A DNA stretch of 64,000 bases from NCBI GenBank assembly GCA_008692225.1, contig VICG01000003.1:1419501-1483500 (forward strand), in the 5' to 3' direction. This document shows, one piece after another, positions 11,637 through 24,972 of the stretch (positions within the stretch are counted from its first letter, which is position 1; each line of letters opens with the position of its first letter). The notes below the pieces were generated by a model. The model was not told where the DNA came from. It searched no databases and was given only the letters and a program-made list of their open reading frames with translations. The translations under genes and the position numbers were made by a program. Source of the DNA: Monilinia fructicola (Eukaryota > Ascomycota > Leotiomycetes > Helotiales > Sclerotiniaceae).

Positions 11637-14145
11637 AATCAACATAATTTAGACTATATATATATACCCACATATTCATAAAACATGATATTTTTGAAAA
11701 AACGTTGATTCACTGACTTTTCGTAGGAATTCTGGTTCCGTAGGGATTAGCATCAATAATGGATTCATGGATGTTTACGTTCTGTACAAAGACTCAACTT
11801 TTATTTCTGGGCCATGGCTAATATTTCTAAAAGATGCAAAGGACCCATGTATACAGAGTTTTGTATTCCCTTTAGTACGGCAATTATCAGTTATGAATTA
11901 GACAGCGATACACATCTAACGAACCACAATTTGCATCACCACAACGCAGTCGGGCTTATTTTCTGAGCATAGTATTACATGCTTTGCTATTGCTACATCT
12001 GTTCCTGACTTGTCAATACTCAAAAGGGATAAATCAGATTCGAGGCAAACCAAGGAGGCGATGTCACGGCTGGAGCTTGAGTCTGAGTATAGGGGGTCTT
12101 GGTTCCCTCTCTGACTGGATCTAAACATTTATCTTTCGAGATAAAGACGAGCCATACGCAGCAATCTTTAAACTTTTTATTTTTTTAATATGTTATCATT
12201 CCATACTGTTACTCCATCATCAGATACCCATTAGCTAGCGGTAGCAGTGTGTAGATGTTAGATTCCCAACCTGTATGATAATATCATGCAATGAAGGCTA
12301 TCATAAAGTCGATGAAAAGGAGCTTGTGTGAGTATAGGACGTTGGCCATGCGAGTAATTGCGAAGAAAACCTCCTAAGAAGCTGTATAGGATGTATTGGA
12401 AGTCTGAGGGGCGACAAAAGAAAGCTGGCGGTACCGCATCATATTGATTTAGAGAAACGATGGCGGTGTTCTGAGGAGCAAATGTGATGGCCGCGGTATA
12501 GTTTTACAAGTTATGCTTTTGAACTATAAGATGTTTGTTTATATGATGAGTGCTATCATAATCAAGATCTATCAGGTCAGGTATTATTGAATTCGGTTGA
12601 ATTGTGGAATGGGATAGATCATGGTATTAGACATGGCATCGATCTGTTCAAAAAACGAAGAAAACATCCTTCTTTATTTCACAGGTAAATGACAATCGCT
12701 CTACTCTGCACCACCCCATGCACATAAAACAAATTACCCTCAATCATAACTCTCATTGTCCACATCGACCTTCCTTTTCAACATCTCCTCCATATATCAA
12801 CAGTGTTCCTCCGACCCCGTTCCCTTAAAAACCATCGAGCAAAATCTTCTACAACACTTCCCACCCCCGCGAGCAAGTATTCTCCCAAATTCGACTCTTT
12901 AATCGTCTCATGCGAGAAAGATTAAAGAGCTGTCAGTAAGAACCCGTTTCGAAAATCAAAGTACTGAGCGCCCAAGGATCATCTGAATATTAAAAACACA
13001 CCCAGTATCTGCATCCAAAGGATGATACCTGCCGAGAAAACATATATCACTGATCGTAGTTAGCAGATACACTTGTTAAAATCCAAATGACTTACGACAT
13101 CTATCGCACACCCGAGTATGAATGCCCAAAACTGTGCACAGTATGAAAGTTTCCATCTTCCACATTGGTAAAGCTTCGAACACCATCTCCATACGACATG
13201 TATTTTTCAAACCACATCACCCTTATAGAAAACCATTCAGCCTTCACTCATAGTATCGCCCTGGATATCCAGTCAGCAGTAGACGCAATGGTCAAATAAA
13301 CATCCAATTGCACCCACAGATATACGGACGAGCCCCCCTTCACATTTCAATCAATCTGCAAAACGTTTGCACAAGATCCATTCAGATCAGAGAGACCACG
13401 CCCACCACTGGCAATCCTCAATTCAACAATAGATCCGTAACACATCAAAATATCAATACAAGCCCATGCCGAACAAGCATTTGCATGGTAACGATGCAAA
13501 TTGAGCGTTTGGGGCCATTTCCCCCACAAGGGAACGACCATCCTGCGATGTACTTGCAGAAATACTGCCGCCATTTCCTCAAACTCCGATGGCTTGCCAT
13601 ATTTGTGGTGCTCTGGGACATCCAATACCTGCTTGATTCTGAGAGAGGATATCGAAGTAACGTCGGCAACCCACTCAATCAACGACAAGAACAACACCAA
13701 TCGAATACCTACCACAGTCCTTATTAAATCGGTATATACAGAGATTTAAAATAAATCGATTCGCACCTTTGTATTATCTTCTCACGTGTGTGTTTTTTTC
13801 TTCTTCACGTCATTAAAAGGGGCTTTAAGCGAAGAGACTTACTCAGATAGGCGATGATGTGCTGGCTGGCCGCGGATACGTGACGAAGGAAGAGCTGAGA
13901 AGAGATGGTTGAATGAAAAATTCATTAGGTCTATTGTTATGGGAATTTTATTTTGCATCTCGGTTTATCCCATTTATTTGCTATGTAATCTAGATCTTGC
14001 TTCTCTGGACTCAATTCGTTCGTTTACCATCCCATATGAGGACTTCGGTTCTTAGATATACGATGACCTCCCATCAACATTTAAGAATAGAACCAGCTTG
14101 AGCCCCCAATACTTCTCAATATGTTTCATCACCCAGCCGTCTAAT
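11637..14145. other. Long intergenic region, no gene confidently identified
   Basis: No domain-bearing frame was found. Between 13308 and 13727 both strands stay open for more than 120 codons in a locally GC-richer patch, so an exon of an unrecognised gene could lie there, but I could not build a splice-consistent model. The rest is AT-rich. Confidence 0.4.
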
Positions 14146-15425
14146 TCAAGTCCCGTAATCCTTTTCACCAATCTTTCTCCTCTTATTGGCAACCTCAATA
14201 TTTCCTTTCGCTTTCCTGTCAAGGATGATCTTCATAATCTCCCCCAACTTTGCGACAGCCTCTTCTCCAATCTGATAGTGAACTACCAATCTCCCTGCGA
14301 GAAGCTTTAAACCCTTCTCCTTTCCCAACTCACTAAACTCCTCAGCTGAAATTCCCGCATCTTCCAGATCCAACCACACCATATTAGTCTCGGTCGGTTG
14401 CTGCAGTTTTCCGCCCAATCCTTCCCACAATGTCGCGATTTTCTTGGCTGTCTTGTGTGACTTTCGCGCAAGAGACCCCCTTCTCCATTAGGTCCCTTTC
14501 CGAATGTTTCGTCAACCGCGACTCTCGCCGCGGCGGTCAAAACACCAGCTTGGCGGAGACCGCCTCCAATACTCTTTCGTACCCATCGAGCATGCTTGAT
14601 AAAATCCTTTTTACCCCACTAGCATGCTACCCACCGGTGCGCGCCTAGTCCCTTACTGAAACACAAACTAACACTATCACATTCTCTTGTGAAATCTGTT
14701 AATGATCCAGCTCCTGCAACAACCGCCTCCCAGAGTCTAGCTCCGTCCATATGTAGTTTTATATACCATGTTTTCTCGCAAACCCTGCGATGGCTTTGAC
14801 TTCCTCGAGTGGCATAATCGTACCCGCAAGTGTATTTTTCCAAACTGATAACTCTTGTCGGACAAGAGTGTATATCATCACTAATCGTAACATATTTCTC
14901 CACATCCTTTAGAGTTAGGTATACACCATTGCTAGGTACGACTCCTTTTACAAGTGCCCCGCATAACGATGCAGTACCGCCAGCTTCCCATTCTAATATA
15001 TGAGCGCGATGATCGCAGAGAACAGAGTAGGGAGGTTGAGTGAGATGAGAACGAAGGGCAAGTTGGTTACCCATAGTACCAGAGAGGACAAAAAATGGCG
15101 GATTCATGCTCGGTGATTTCTGCCAGGTAAGATTCGAGTGAATTGGTTGTGGGATCTTCAGCAAAGACATCGTCGAAAAGGGTGGTGTTTTGGATGGCTG
15201 TCAACATAGATTTGGTTGGGGTAGTTACTACATCGCCTGGGAAACATGTCAGTAGAATCTCTGTGGAAATTTAATGAGACTCGTACTGCGAAAATCGAAT
15301 GCTGCCTGTCCTGGACCAGACCAAGCATTGATTTCACGATGAGGTTCTGGAGTTGGCGATAAATCAGTTGTTCCACCAAGACCTTTGAGGTCATCTGTTC
15401 CCAAATCCTTTCCTTTAGCTGCCAT
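14146..15425 (-). CDS. L-(allo-)threonine aldolase, PLP-dependent (frameshifted in this sequence)
   Basis: The family cleaves threonine or allo-threonine to glycine and acetaldehyde with pyridoxal phosphate. From ATG at 15425 the protein begins MAAKGKDLGTDDLKGLGG; an intron at 15237-15286 (GTACGA to CCCAG, TACTGAC branch) joins FDFR to SDVVTTPTKSML. Family landmarks are FDDVFAEDPT, the FVLSGTMGNQLAL cofactor-loop region, the HMDGARLW motif and SLCFSKGLGAPVGS, whose Lys should bind PLP. The inferred length is about 406 aa, normal for the family. The frame is broken by six small insertions: an extra T in a T6 run (15090-15095), an extra A, an extra G, and three dinucleotide gains in TATA-, GCGC- and CACA-like runs. 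All are slippage-type. Error is likelier than decay because the residues between breaks stay conserved. Confidence 0.85.
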
Positions 15426-18120
15426 ACTGGAAAATGCGAATCTGGATTGAGTGCTGAGGATTGGCGCGGGGTAAAGAAAGGGGCTTAGGAGGGGTTGTAT
15501 ATTCTCTTTGGATAGAACTTAGCAATTGAATTTCCAGGACGGACTTTGAACTTGCTTGTTGAACAAAAACTATTACATGGCCGTGAAGTCAAAGTAGACC
15601 TTAATATACGCGCGGTTAAAGCCATTCTTTGATTGAACGCGGGGTTCCTTTGAGTTGGGCCCTTCAGTTTTTACTTGTGTTTTGCTTTTACATATTCAAA
15701 TCTCAAAAAGGAAGTTGTTTTCAGATAAGAAATGCACGTCAGTCGGAAATAAGCTCTTATCTCCACGTGACTGGAAATACATGAAAGTCTCTAATAACAG
15801 GGGTTCAAGCGATCCAAGCCCATCCTCGAAATATTTTCAATCAAAGTGATGGTTCCATGAATTAATCATTGTAGGCATGAAAGCAACCATCCGAGACCCA
15901 GACATGCAACAAACTAGAATATATGACTAGTCGGCATACACAAGAGAGACACAACGTTGCAGGATAGGCTGTGTAAGGTAGGATTCATGCTGATAATATA
16001 TGCAAGGTCAGAGTGTGATTTTTGTCGTAGAAGCAGGACGACCTTATTTGAGAACGTGCCTATCAAAATATATATAGTGAGGCGAAGACAAGGAAGAAGG
16101 AATATCGTGAAATATTGCTAGGTAGCTGGCTCAAGGAATCTAGACCTTCATCCCAACAACACCTCTCAATCGAAATCTCCAATTCGGGGCGATGATTTCA
16201 AGTTCTGATCATGGAACGCATGTGATAATATAACAGGAACAAGCTGCATCGTTTCTCCAATTTGATCAGCTGAAACTTCTGATCAGTCCGGTGAGACAAG
16301 GTAGAATAACGAATCGCCCGTCAGAAATCACGATATCATACTTGAGCAGATCAGAATCTGTACGATGAAGATACAAAAAAAACTGCAGTATGTTATGGGT
16401 AAGGACAAAAATATCACCGCTGCTCAAACCGAAGCTGTGCAAGTCAAGGAATTGGGATGCATGTCCCAGTACTGGTAGCCAAGAGAAGAGATGTCAGGTT
16501 GATTACTCCAACACACTGAAGAATAAATTTGCAATAATGTCCATTGTCCACCGACATCTGAACTCCACTTTGGTCTCGACTTATTGATTTGCACGTCCAC
16601 TCCACAGAGGAATATTGTTATTGATGAATTCGCAATGGGAAAAAGTGGTTCCATATCAAACAGTACGCAAGCCAACGCACTGATCGACAAACAATACGAA
16701 CAAAGAATGCATACGGAGTACCCTTTCGATCGATCCCCCAACTTTGTGTAGGATTAATTTCGAACCGCGTGCTGGAAAGTTTAAAAGAGAAGGAGAAAAA
16801 TTGGATCCAATGGAGAATCAAGAGTTAAACTCGGCCATATTACAGTATACAGTAATACAGTCAATCACCAGCCAAGTCTTGGAACGCCATGAAATCATTC
16901 CGAGAGAATTTTAGACGCATTGAGGATACCGTAGCAAGTAGCGTGTAGGACGGTAACAACACGCGTAGGTAACTCAACCATACCCGTTAACTGTTCTATG
17001 TGTACTACATACGTACGCTATGTAGTTCTGTGCTATGTACAACATTTCAACGGGAGGGTCGGATCTTTTCCAGTAGGAAAAAATACCGGAAAGATACCGA
17101 ACAAACGCTCTTTGCTCGCTTGGCTTAAGCCACCATGGCTGCCACTAACGCCACGGTAAAGCATACAGTTAGTAGATCCGTTCGTGCTTACCTGAAAAAG
17201 TACTCGATCATCGGGATTTGGTGTCAATGCTTGCTTATCTCCCAATTCTTATAGGTAGGGAGGTTCGAGGCAGGTTCGGGTAAGTCGATAGGTAGGTAGG
17301 CAGGTAGGTCGAGACTCGATACTGTAGGTAGGTCTTTGCTCTTTCAATTCAGGGGTTCCAAGACCCCTTGGGTCGAAAGATAAGAAGATGCAGCACAGGG
17401 TGAAACACTTCAAAAATCTAAACTTTTGAATTTGACCACTCACAAGTATCTTTGACTGATCAATAGAGTACTGCGTTGAATAATAAGGTATTTGAGTGAG
17501 TTTAAGGTACTAGGTCGATGGATAGTTCTACTGTAATGTTTAAACTGAACGTTGAAGTTGATGCCAAGAGAGGATAATTCCATATGAAAGGTAAACTTTC
17601 AACTTGTCAAGGTATAATGAATGAATGAATTTTTTACTCCTCAAGAATATACTGTATTCACCAGATTCAAAATTTCGGTTTGTTTCCTTTTTAGCTTTCT
17701 TTCATTTAAGAAGAATTCGGAACTTATTAATGGAAGAGAGTAGAATACTCTTCGAATACCGTTGTACTTGAGAGGTTATGTTTGTGTATGTGCCACTCCC
17801 CACCAATGAACGAACCAATGAATGATTGAATGATAGATTGTTTGTAGGTTTTCCATTGATGAATGCAACTGATGCAACTGATGCAATTGAAACTCGGAAA
17901 ACTTGTGACGGCCAACATGGCTAATTATGACGTAATTTGGTGAAGCGAGAAGAAAAGGACGGGGCGAAATGCAACATGGAAGGAAAACATGAGTTCTACT
18001 GTATTACTGTGATTATCTACATCATCATTGCATACCAATCAAGTTGAATCAACCTATCGAGGACCTCTACGGAGTAGTAGATATCATTGTTACTTCCCCC
18101 TCCAGCTGTATGTATCTCTT
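15426..18120. other. Long intergenic region
   Basis: No supported gene. It contains GTAGGTAG-type short repeats around 17240-17330 and scattered AT-rich tracts. A 105-codon minus frame at 16424-16741 has no family-like content. It includes the threonine aldolase promoter. Confidence 0.4.
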
Positions 18121-18156
18121 CCAATCCAATCCAATCCAATCCCATCCAATCCAATC
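18121..18156. repeat. CCAAT pentamer microsatellite
   Basis: About seven head-to-tail CCAAT units, one of them changed to CCCAT. The unit equals the CCAAT-box core, but an array about 1 kb upstream of the next gene is more likely a simple repeat than a regulatory element. Confidence 0.85.
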
Positions 18157-18493
18157 AGAGAGGGAACTCATGAATTGATATTTATAGAAACTTTTCTCTG
18201 TGAACAATTAAACCTTCTAATAAACTTTTCTTTCATTTTGCCTTGTAACAAGTAGAAGAGAAATAGATATCACAATCTTATTGGAAGAACTACAAGGAAA
18301 CCAAGAATTAGAATCCTTACCTAGTTCATATATGTGATGGGTATAGAAGGATAGAACTATAATAATAATCATTATTATTAATAATGTAGAAGAAATAAAA
18401 AGTCTTGAGGCGTACTACTGAGATTTCTAGTCAAGAGAAAGTAAAAGTAGCCGCTCCTTATTACCCATTAAGGTATCAATCTTTGAAAAGAAG

Positions 18494-18576
18494 GTAAATA
18501 ATAATGATGATAAAAATAATAATAATAATAACCAATAATAATAAAACTAATAATAATAATATTATTATTATTATTC
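18494..18576. repeat. AAT/ATT trinucleotide repeat tract
   Basis: AAT-rich units run into an inverted ATT-rich arm, so the tract could form an AT hairpin. It is followed by a strongly pyrimidine-rich stretch (about 18586-18860) upstream of the MscS channel gene. Confidence 0.8.
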
Positions 18577-19172
18577 GAACCCGCCCTATTCTTATTCTTA
18601 TTATTCTTACTCTCTCCCATCTTTATCCTCAACCTCATCCCCATCCCCCCATCCCATCCCCTCCCATCCACCCATCCACAACATCCACTTCTTTTCCTCA
18701 TCCACTTCTCTCTCTCCACCATTAATGATCCATCTCCACTGTCTTTCACTTCCATCATCATTATTGTTATCATCATCATCATTACCACCTTCGCTTTGTC
18801 CCTTTTTCTTGTTTCTCAAAATACCCATAAACACATTCTCTTCTCCTTTTTTTGAATCCCCATATATCGTACTCATCCATACTCATATCGCCTCATCGAG
18901 AACTTCAGATCTTCACCTAAATCGATCAACCTGGGGGGGAAATCTCGTAAAAATCGACCTTTTAGATTCATTCATTTTATAGAGGTTGACAATTTTTGAA
19001 TTATAGCCCTGTTTGGGTTGAGCTTCACGGATCTGTGGTTGAACAACTTTTCTCTTCAATGAGATCGTGGGGTTGATATTGGGCCCAGTTTTGTAAACAG
19101 ACAGATCTACCCCGTATTCCAATCTTTGGGAAATCTGCTTGAATATCATTTAAATCCAAATAAATATCCATC
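18577..19172. promoter_or_regulatory. Pyrimidine-rich upstream region of the MscS channel gene
   Basis: CT-rich DNA between 18586 and 18860, then ordinary sequence up to the ATG at 19173. CT-rich tracts are common near fungal transcription starts; the exact start cannot be seen. Confidence 0.3.
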
Positions 19173-22100
19173 ATGTCGACGCCAATTCACGAGAAAGAAC
19201 AATTCTCGTTTCCAGCATTTCCAGCCGATCCACACTCAAATCACCACCACCACCATCACCAAGAATCATTCCAGGAACATCGCTCGTCCGATGAAGATGG
19301 AACGTTACGAGGAGAACATCCAGATGAATATCATCATGAAAATCACGATCACCATGTCGACAATAATCACTTGAGAGTTACCCCAAGTTTTAGCCACGAC
19401 CCGGATCACCTCAGCAAGAGAAGCCAATCGCCATTATCCGCCGCAGCACAGAGAGAACAGTCGCGGCGTCTGGATGATGACCTTGAAATGCTTCGAGTAG
19501 AACGGGTGATATCGAATGAGGAGAAAAATGACGGTAATAGTGTGGGTAGATCGGTAAGATCAAAGTCTAGAGGAGGCGCCCCAGAGCCTGTCGACGACTT
19601 TGATGTTGATACCACCCCCATACACGAGAAAACCAAAATATATCGACCACCAGCACATCCTGCCACGGCACTTGCAAAGGCTTTCAAGAAAAATTCACGA
19701 ATCTAGTGTTCTGGTTCGATACTTCCTATATATCATACCGCTGGTGTTACTCCTTCTCATTCCCGTTCTGTTTGGGCTTCTCCTTTTCGAGAACACGACG
19801 GTTGGAGGTGTTAGGCTCTTCTGGTTTGGAATCTGGTTGGAAATTGTCTGGTTGACATTGTGGCTGGCACGAGTGAGTAATCAGGAATTTTCCAGGGGGG
19901 AACCCCACTAACTGTACCCATATATAGATTATTGCCAAATGTATTCCATATCCCATGGGGATTCTATCTAGTTTGTTCACCAACAACAGCAAGAAATGGA
20001 GGGATCTAGGAAGAGCGCTGGAGGTTCCGGCAACCCTGTTCTTTTGGTGGTTGGCCATTGAGATTTCTTTTCTCCCAACGATGAAAAATCATCATCTTAA
20101 TGGAAACAAAACTACCCGTGATTGGGAGGTCACCTGCAATAAGATTATTATTGTGTCTGTTTTTGTTGGAGCAACTCTCAATTTTATCGAGAAAATCATC
20201 ATTCAACTGATCGCCATCAGTTTCCATTTGCGCACATACGCGGACAGAATCGAGCTCAACAAATTCCAGATCCAGAGTTTGGTAAAGCTGTACAAGTATT
20301 CAAAGGAAAAGATTCATGAGCAAGACTCGGATTTTGAAGACCGTACGGGACAGACTGTTAGATCGGGGGCTCGTACCCCCATGGTTTATGTGAACAGGGC
20401 ACAGAAAAATGCTCGTAATGTTTTTAACAAAGTTGGAGATGTAGCTGGTAAAGTCGCCGGAGATTTCACGGGAAGGGCCGTAACATCTAGTACCCACCCC
20501 CATCAAGTGTAAGCACTCCGCGATCCATGAATCTCACCGTTGCTTATTGTATATTCTAGAATCCTCCAGCTTTTGAATACCACGACTGGATCTCAAGTAC
20601 TTGCTCGACGACTTTACAGGACTTTCGTACAGGGCGATGCGGAAACTATCCTTGCGGAGGATTTGACTCTAGCTTTCGATAATGAGGAAGAAGCCGAGGC
20701 AGCTTTTACCATGTTCGACAAAGATTTGAATGGTGATATCTCCATGGAGGAACTCGAAACAGTTTGTGTGGAGATTGGACGCGAACGAAAAGCAATCACT
20801 GCCTCTCTCAAGGATTTGGACTCGGTCGTTAGTAAGCTTGATGATATCCTCTTATTCATCGTTGTGGTTATTACGATATTGGTCTTTATCTCTTTGATTT
20901 CTACCTCTGCCTCTGGCGTCTTGACATCGGCTGGATCATCCGTTTTGGCTCTCTCTTGGCTGTTTAGCGCAACTGCACAAGAATTCCTGCAATCCATCGT
21001 CTTTGTTTTCGTCAAGCATCCTTTCGATGTCGGGGATCGAGTCACAATTTACGGAAACACGGGATCCAAGTTGCAAGGAGATGATTATTTCGTGAAAGAA
21101 ATTTCGCTCCTCTTCACCGAGTTCAAGAAGATGGAAGGACATGTCGTACAGGCTCCAAACAGTTACCTGAACACGTTGTTCATCCTGAATCAACGCCGCT
21201 CAGGTGGTCTCGCAGAAGCTGTACCCATCACCGTCAAATTTGGTACGACGATCGAACAAGTTGAACAACTCCGCGAAGAACTCGTAAAGTTTGTGAAGAG
21301 CGAGAAGCGTGAATACCAAGGCAAGATCCTCACCGAAGTAACCACCATCTACGAAAACTACTCCATCACCTTCAACGTCGTCTTCTTCTACAAATCTAGT
21401 TGGCAAAACGAATTATTGCGTCTTCAACGCCGCAACAAATTCATCATCGCCATGATTTGCGCAATGGAAGATCTAGGAATCCAAGGTCCACGTCAACGTC
21501 TCGCAGGTTTCGCTCAAGAAAACCCCGTCTTCCTCAATGGCGCCTATCCACCACCCTACCAATCCAACCCCGAGCAATCCGACATGGCACCCGGACCAAC
21601 CTCTGCATCTCTCGCCCGTGACAATGGGCCAATTGGCGAATACGAGCCGCAAACCGGACCACAAAACGCATCAGGCGTCAACACGCACCCCTCGATCCTC
21701 CGTCGCCGGACGTCCGGCTCGCAATCCAACACGCGCCGTCGCGGCGAATCTCTCTCCGCCATGAACAAACGCGTCGATTTCTCCCCTCGGCATGCAAGGA
21801 ATGTCCTCCGGCATGGACCTCGGCGACGTCTTTGACGAGCGCCCCAAGATGCGCATCCCAGACGTGACCTTCACCTCGCCCTCGCCGGGCCGCCACTCCC
21901 ACTCCCGCGGCAGCCGCGAAACGCAATCGCGGGACGGCGACAGCCTCGCGCGTCACTCGACCCACGACTCGCACACCTCCAACTCAACAAGGTGACGTCG
22001 TTCAACAGCGGGCGAACGCACCGCAACCGCTTCTTCTCCCGGGGCCGAGGCAAGTTCGCCGCCGGCGCCGTGGACGAGGAGAGCGGCACGAATCTGGACG

Positions 22101-22331
22101 AGCTGGAGGCGGGGCTGCACTCGCACGCGAGGGACATCCACGGCGCCGAATTGAGGGATATCCCCGAGGCGTCTGGCGCTTCGAACGGCGAATGCGAGCC
22201 CGGGCGGAAGGATCGATCCCCGCTCCGGCATGGTGAGTTCGCAGGCCGTGCAGAGCGATGGCGTGCGTGGGGAATTGCCGACGGCGGGAAAGATCGGAGG
22301 TCCGCCGCGACGCGCCTTTACGGGACTCTAG
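19173..22331 (+). CDS. EF-hand MscS-type mechanosensitive ion channel (Msy1/Msy2-like)
   Basis: Fungal Msy-type channels sit in internal (ER) membranes and release or gate ions, including Ca2+, on hypo-osmotic swelling. The inferred protein is about 1016 aa: a His/Asp-rich N-terminal tail, several membrane spans ([16 protein letters not shown], [28 protein letters not shown]), an EF hand ([13 protein letters not shown]), two more spans, then the MscS beta domain ([21 protein letters not shown]) and a disordered GC-rich tail. Introns are at 19873-19927 (GTGAGT/CACTAAC/ATATAG) and 20509-20559 (GTAAGC to TCTAG). The frame breaks at an A5 run near 19688, at C4 near 21783, and twice in the tail (about 21990 and 22200-22230). 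The end at 22331 assumes the tail finishes PPRRAFTGL. The tail model is the weakest part. Confidence 0.85.
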
Positions 22332-23179
22332 GTTCGTTCTGTCATGGGGATGGGGATGGGCATGGGAAGCGGATGACGCAGTCATATTTAGCGGTACGTG
22401 TACCAAGGTGGTGTTTTGAATTCCAGCATAGATTGCGGCGGGTACATTAAAGGAGCTTGGTAATGGGATATTACGGGCGAGATGTCTCATGATAGATGAA
22501 TGGTTAAATGGGATTAGAATTTTACATTGTCTTGGCATTTAGATAGTATGACAGAAGATACACACAGGACAGATAGAACAGGTACACAGCTACCTACTGT
22601 TTAAAAGTAATGAATTAGCTTAATGTTGACCTTTGATTATTTTATATCATTACATCAAGTGCTTGACGGTGATCGCGCAGGATTGGCACAGCGCTGCAAA
22701 TCAAGTCGATAAAAAGTTTATTGCATTTGAGATATCCCCCAAGTAGTCTCAACAGCCAAAAGAATACAGAATAGTAACAAATACACGCAATGAATCCCTT
22801 TTGGTTATCTTTCCCAGCTGATATGCTCTTTCCTCTCCTCCGAGGCCTCTTCTACTCCTCGTCTATCCTGCTATGCGCATACGCAAACTAACACAGACAG
22901 ACAAATTCATTTCCCTCAAATTAGAAGATAACACACTAAAAGAAATGAAAAATAGAGACCAGCCAGATCAACTTCCTTCGGTAGCGAGATGAGACTTGTC
23001 AGAACCTCTTATCAACACCCAATCCTACCACGCCAAAAATAAAGAAAATAGAGTCGGAGCAGATATTGTATGTCATAGAGTCGGAGCAGATATTGTATGT
23101 CATAATCTCATAATCTCTCTCTCGTGACACATGCTTGACCAGCCTTCCAGCAACCTTTTCCGATTTTGGTATGCATAGA
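22332..23179. other. Intergenic region with a 27-bp tandem duplication
   Basis: A convergent 3' region between the MscS channel and the NTF2-like gene. A 27-bp unit starting ATAGAGTCGGAGCAG is repeated in tandem at about 23048-23101. Nothing else was recognised. Confidence 0.6.
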
Positions 23180-24972
23180 CTAGAAGTCCCAGAAATCACC
23201 ACCAGTAGCTTTCTGATTTTGTGCTTTACCCGGGCGCCCATTACGAAATTTGCTTCCTACACCGTTGAGACCTCCGGCTTCCTCTCCGTCAGAATCATCT
23301 CCGAATCCCCAGCTTCTCCCGGTACCCTTGCTACCACCCATGCCATCGCCCATTGTCTTGATACCAACATTTTGCTGGTTACGGTTTGAAGAAGTATGGA
23401 TTTCTGACAATGGCTCTTTGTTAAGATTGGAGCGGATTGGCGAAGACTGGTCGTTTTCTTTTTTAGCATTCTTCTCAATAGGAGATTGATCGTAGGTGTC
23501 CCAGTTGGCATCCATCATCTTTACAGCTTTAGCTCTATCTTCTCCTAAATGAGTAGGTGCTTGCCCGGTGACCGGAGAGTCATCAGCCATGCTGAAATGA
23601 GGATCAAAGTCCTTGTGTCTGTCCTTGACATTTGCAAAGGCCAGTAACTTGTTTTTTTGGAGGCCGGTGTCTCATTTCCATTATCATCGAATAGAATATC
23701 TTTGTAAAGTCCGAGTCCATTATTGTGACCTTGTCCACGGGGTCTTCCAACGATGCGACGCTCATGTTGTGGAGTGCTTTCGTCTTGGAATTCGAAATGG
23801 GTTTGAGCATCCTTGCGAGGTTTTTCGGCCTTCTTGAACTTGACTGGACTATCCAAGACTTCATCGTCACTGTTACCCCCAATGGCGAACTTCAGCTGCA
23901 CGGGGGCCTTTTGTGGGAACGACTTTTTGCGGTGTTTGGAAATCATCGAAAGTCCATTGGCTTTGATGTTGGCCTTTGCCGCCTTTGCCAGTTGCCGGTC
24001 TGATGGGTTCCTCCTCCTCGGGTGCATCTGTGAAGTCAAAATGCTCATATCTAGCTGGGTTAGGGCGGTACATGAGATCCTTCGACTTCTCCTGGGCACG
24101 GCCGTCCGAAGTAGATTGATCCTCATTCGCATCGAAGAGACGGGAAGGTGCGAATTTCTTGGCAGCACCTGCTTTGGATCCAGCTTTGGGTGGAGAAGGG
24201 TCATTTTCGAGAGTTGAAGAATTATCGGCGTTTTTACCGACGAAGAGATCGTGATAATCGCGAGGTACTGGCTTTGCCGATACACTTGCTTCTACAGCCG
24301 CGGGATGGGATTCTCGTACAACATTCTCACGAGGAGCAAAGAGGGAAAGGCTTGCGTGTGGGTCGCGTGTCGCATTATTGGAGTTACCTCTGGCGCGGGT
24401 ATGAGAGTCTGCGTTTGAGCCGGTATCTGGTGTACCGGAACTTTTAACACTTGATGTAATGAGCTTTATCTGATCTTTTCCGTCGCGAATTGGCCAGTTT
24501 TCGACCAGTCTTTCCGATAACATCGATCAACTTGAGGAGTGAACCTTGGTCCCAATTTTGTCGAATTTGTTGAATCTTGCCATCGGCATCGAAGCTAACG
24601 ATATGGATCTGCCATTGTTATCAGTGTGTGCGAATGCCATGAAAGATAAAATATCAAACTTACGATTGGAAATGTGACTGTGCGATCGGCAAGGAAGTTG
24701 TCATCCAGGCCAGGCAAGTAGGATCCTCCTGATGTTTTGAATTCGATAGTTGTGTGGATTTCTGCGGCGATGGAAGTCGTACCTTCTACGATATTCAGAA
24801 AGGTCTCCTGTTTCTTCTTGAGTTGATAATCCTGTCCATTTAGATGCTTGACGATGTTAGATGCCCCGTTGATAGAAACAAGAGTCGTAATGAAGTGAAG
24901 AGAAGCATCAGTTGCGAGTAAGGAGGGGGTTGGCGCAGCTAGAAACTGCTTATAAGCAGATTGAAGGGACAT
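23180..24972 (-). CDS. NTF2-like domain protein with long disordered C-terminus
   Basis: The first about 140 residues (MSLQSAYKQFLAAPTPSLLA to IQQIRQNWDQGSLLKLIDVI) read like a fungal NTF2-like fold: an alpha+beta domain ending in a strand pair (IHIVSFDADGKIQQIRQNWD). NTF2-like domains bind partners or small ligands; the role here is unknown. The rest is low-complexity and charged, with SDDEVLDSPVKF, EFQDESTPQHERRIVGRPRG and a Gly-rich SWGFGDDSDGEEAGGLNGVG end, finishing GGDFWDF. The intron at 24609-24663 (GTAAGT to GGCAG) joins RTVTFPI to IHIVSFDADG. ATG 24972 is chosen because the domain starts there. Frames are broken near 24503 (AAAA run, extra A), near 23920 (CCC) and near 23665 (A7 run). 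Confidence 0.7.

Noticed and set aside
13308..13727. Overlapping long open frames on both strands
   Set aside because: Both strands are open in a GC-richer patch; neither shows a family motif or a splice-consistent extension, so I could not choose one.
18121..18156. CCAAT array as a regulatory CCAAT-box cluster
   Set aside because: Perfect pentamer tandem array far from any start codon; a microsatellite is the simpler reading.
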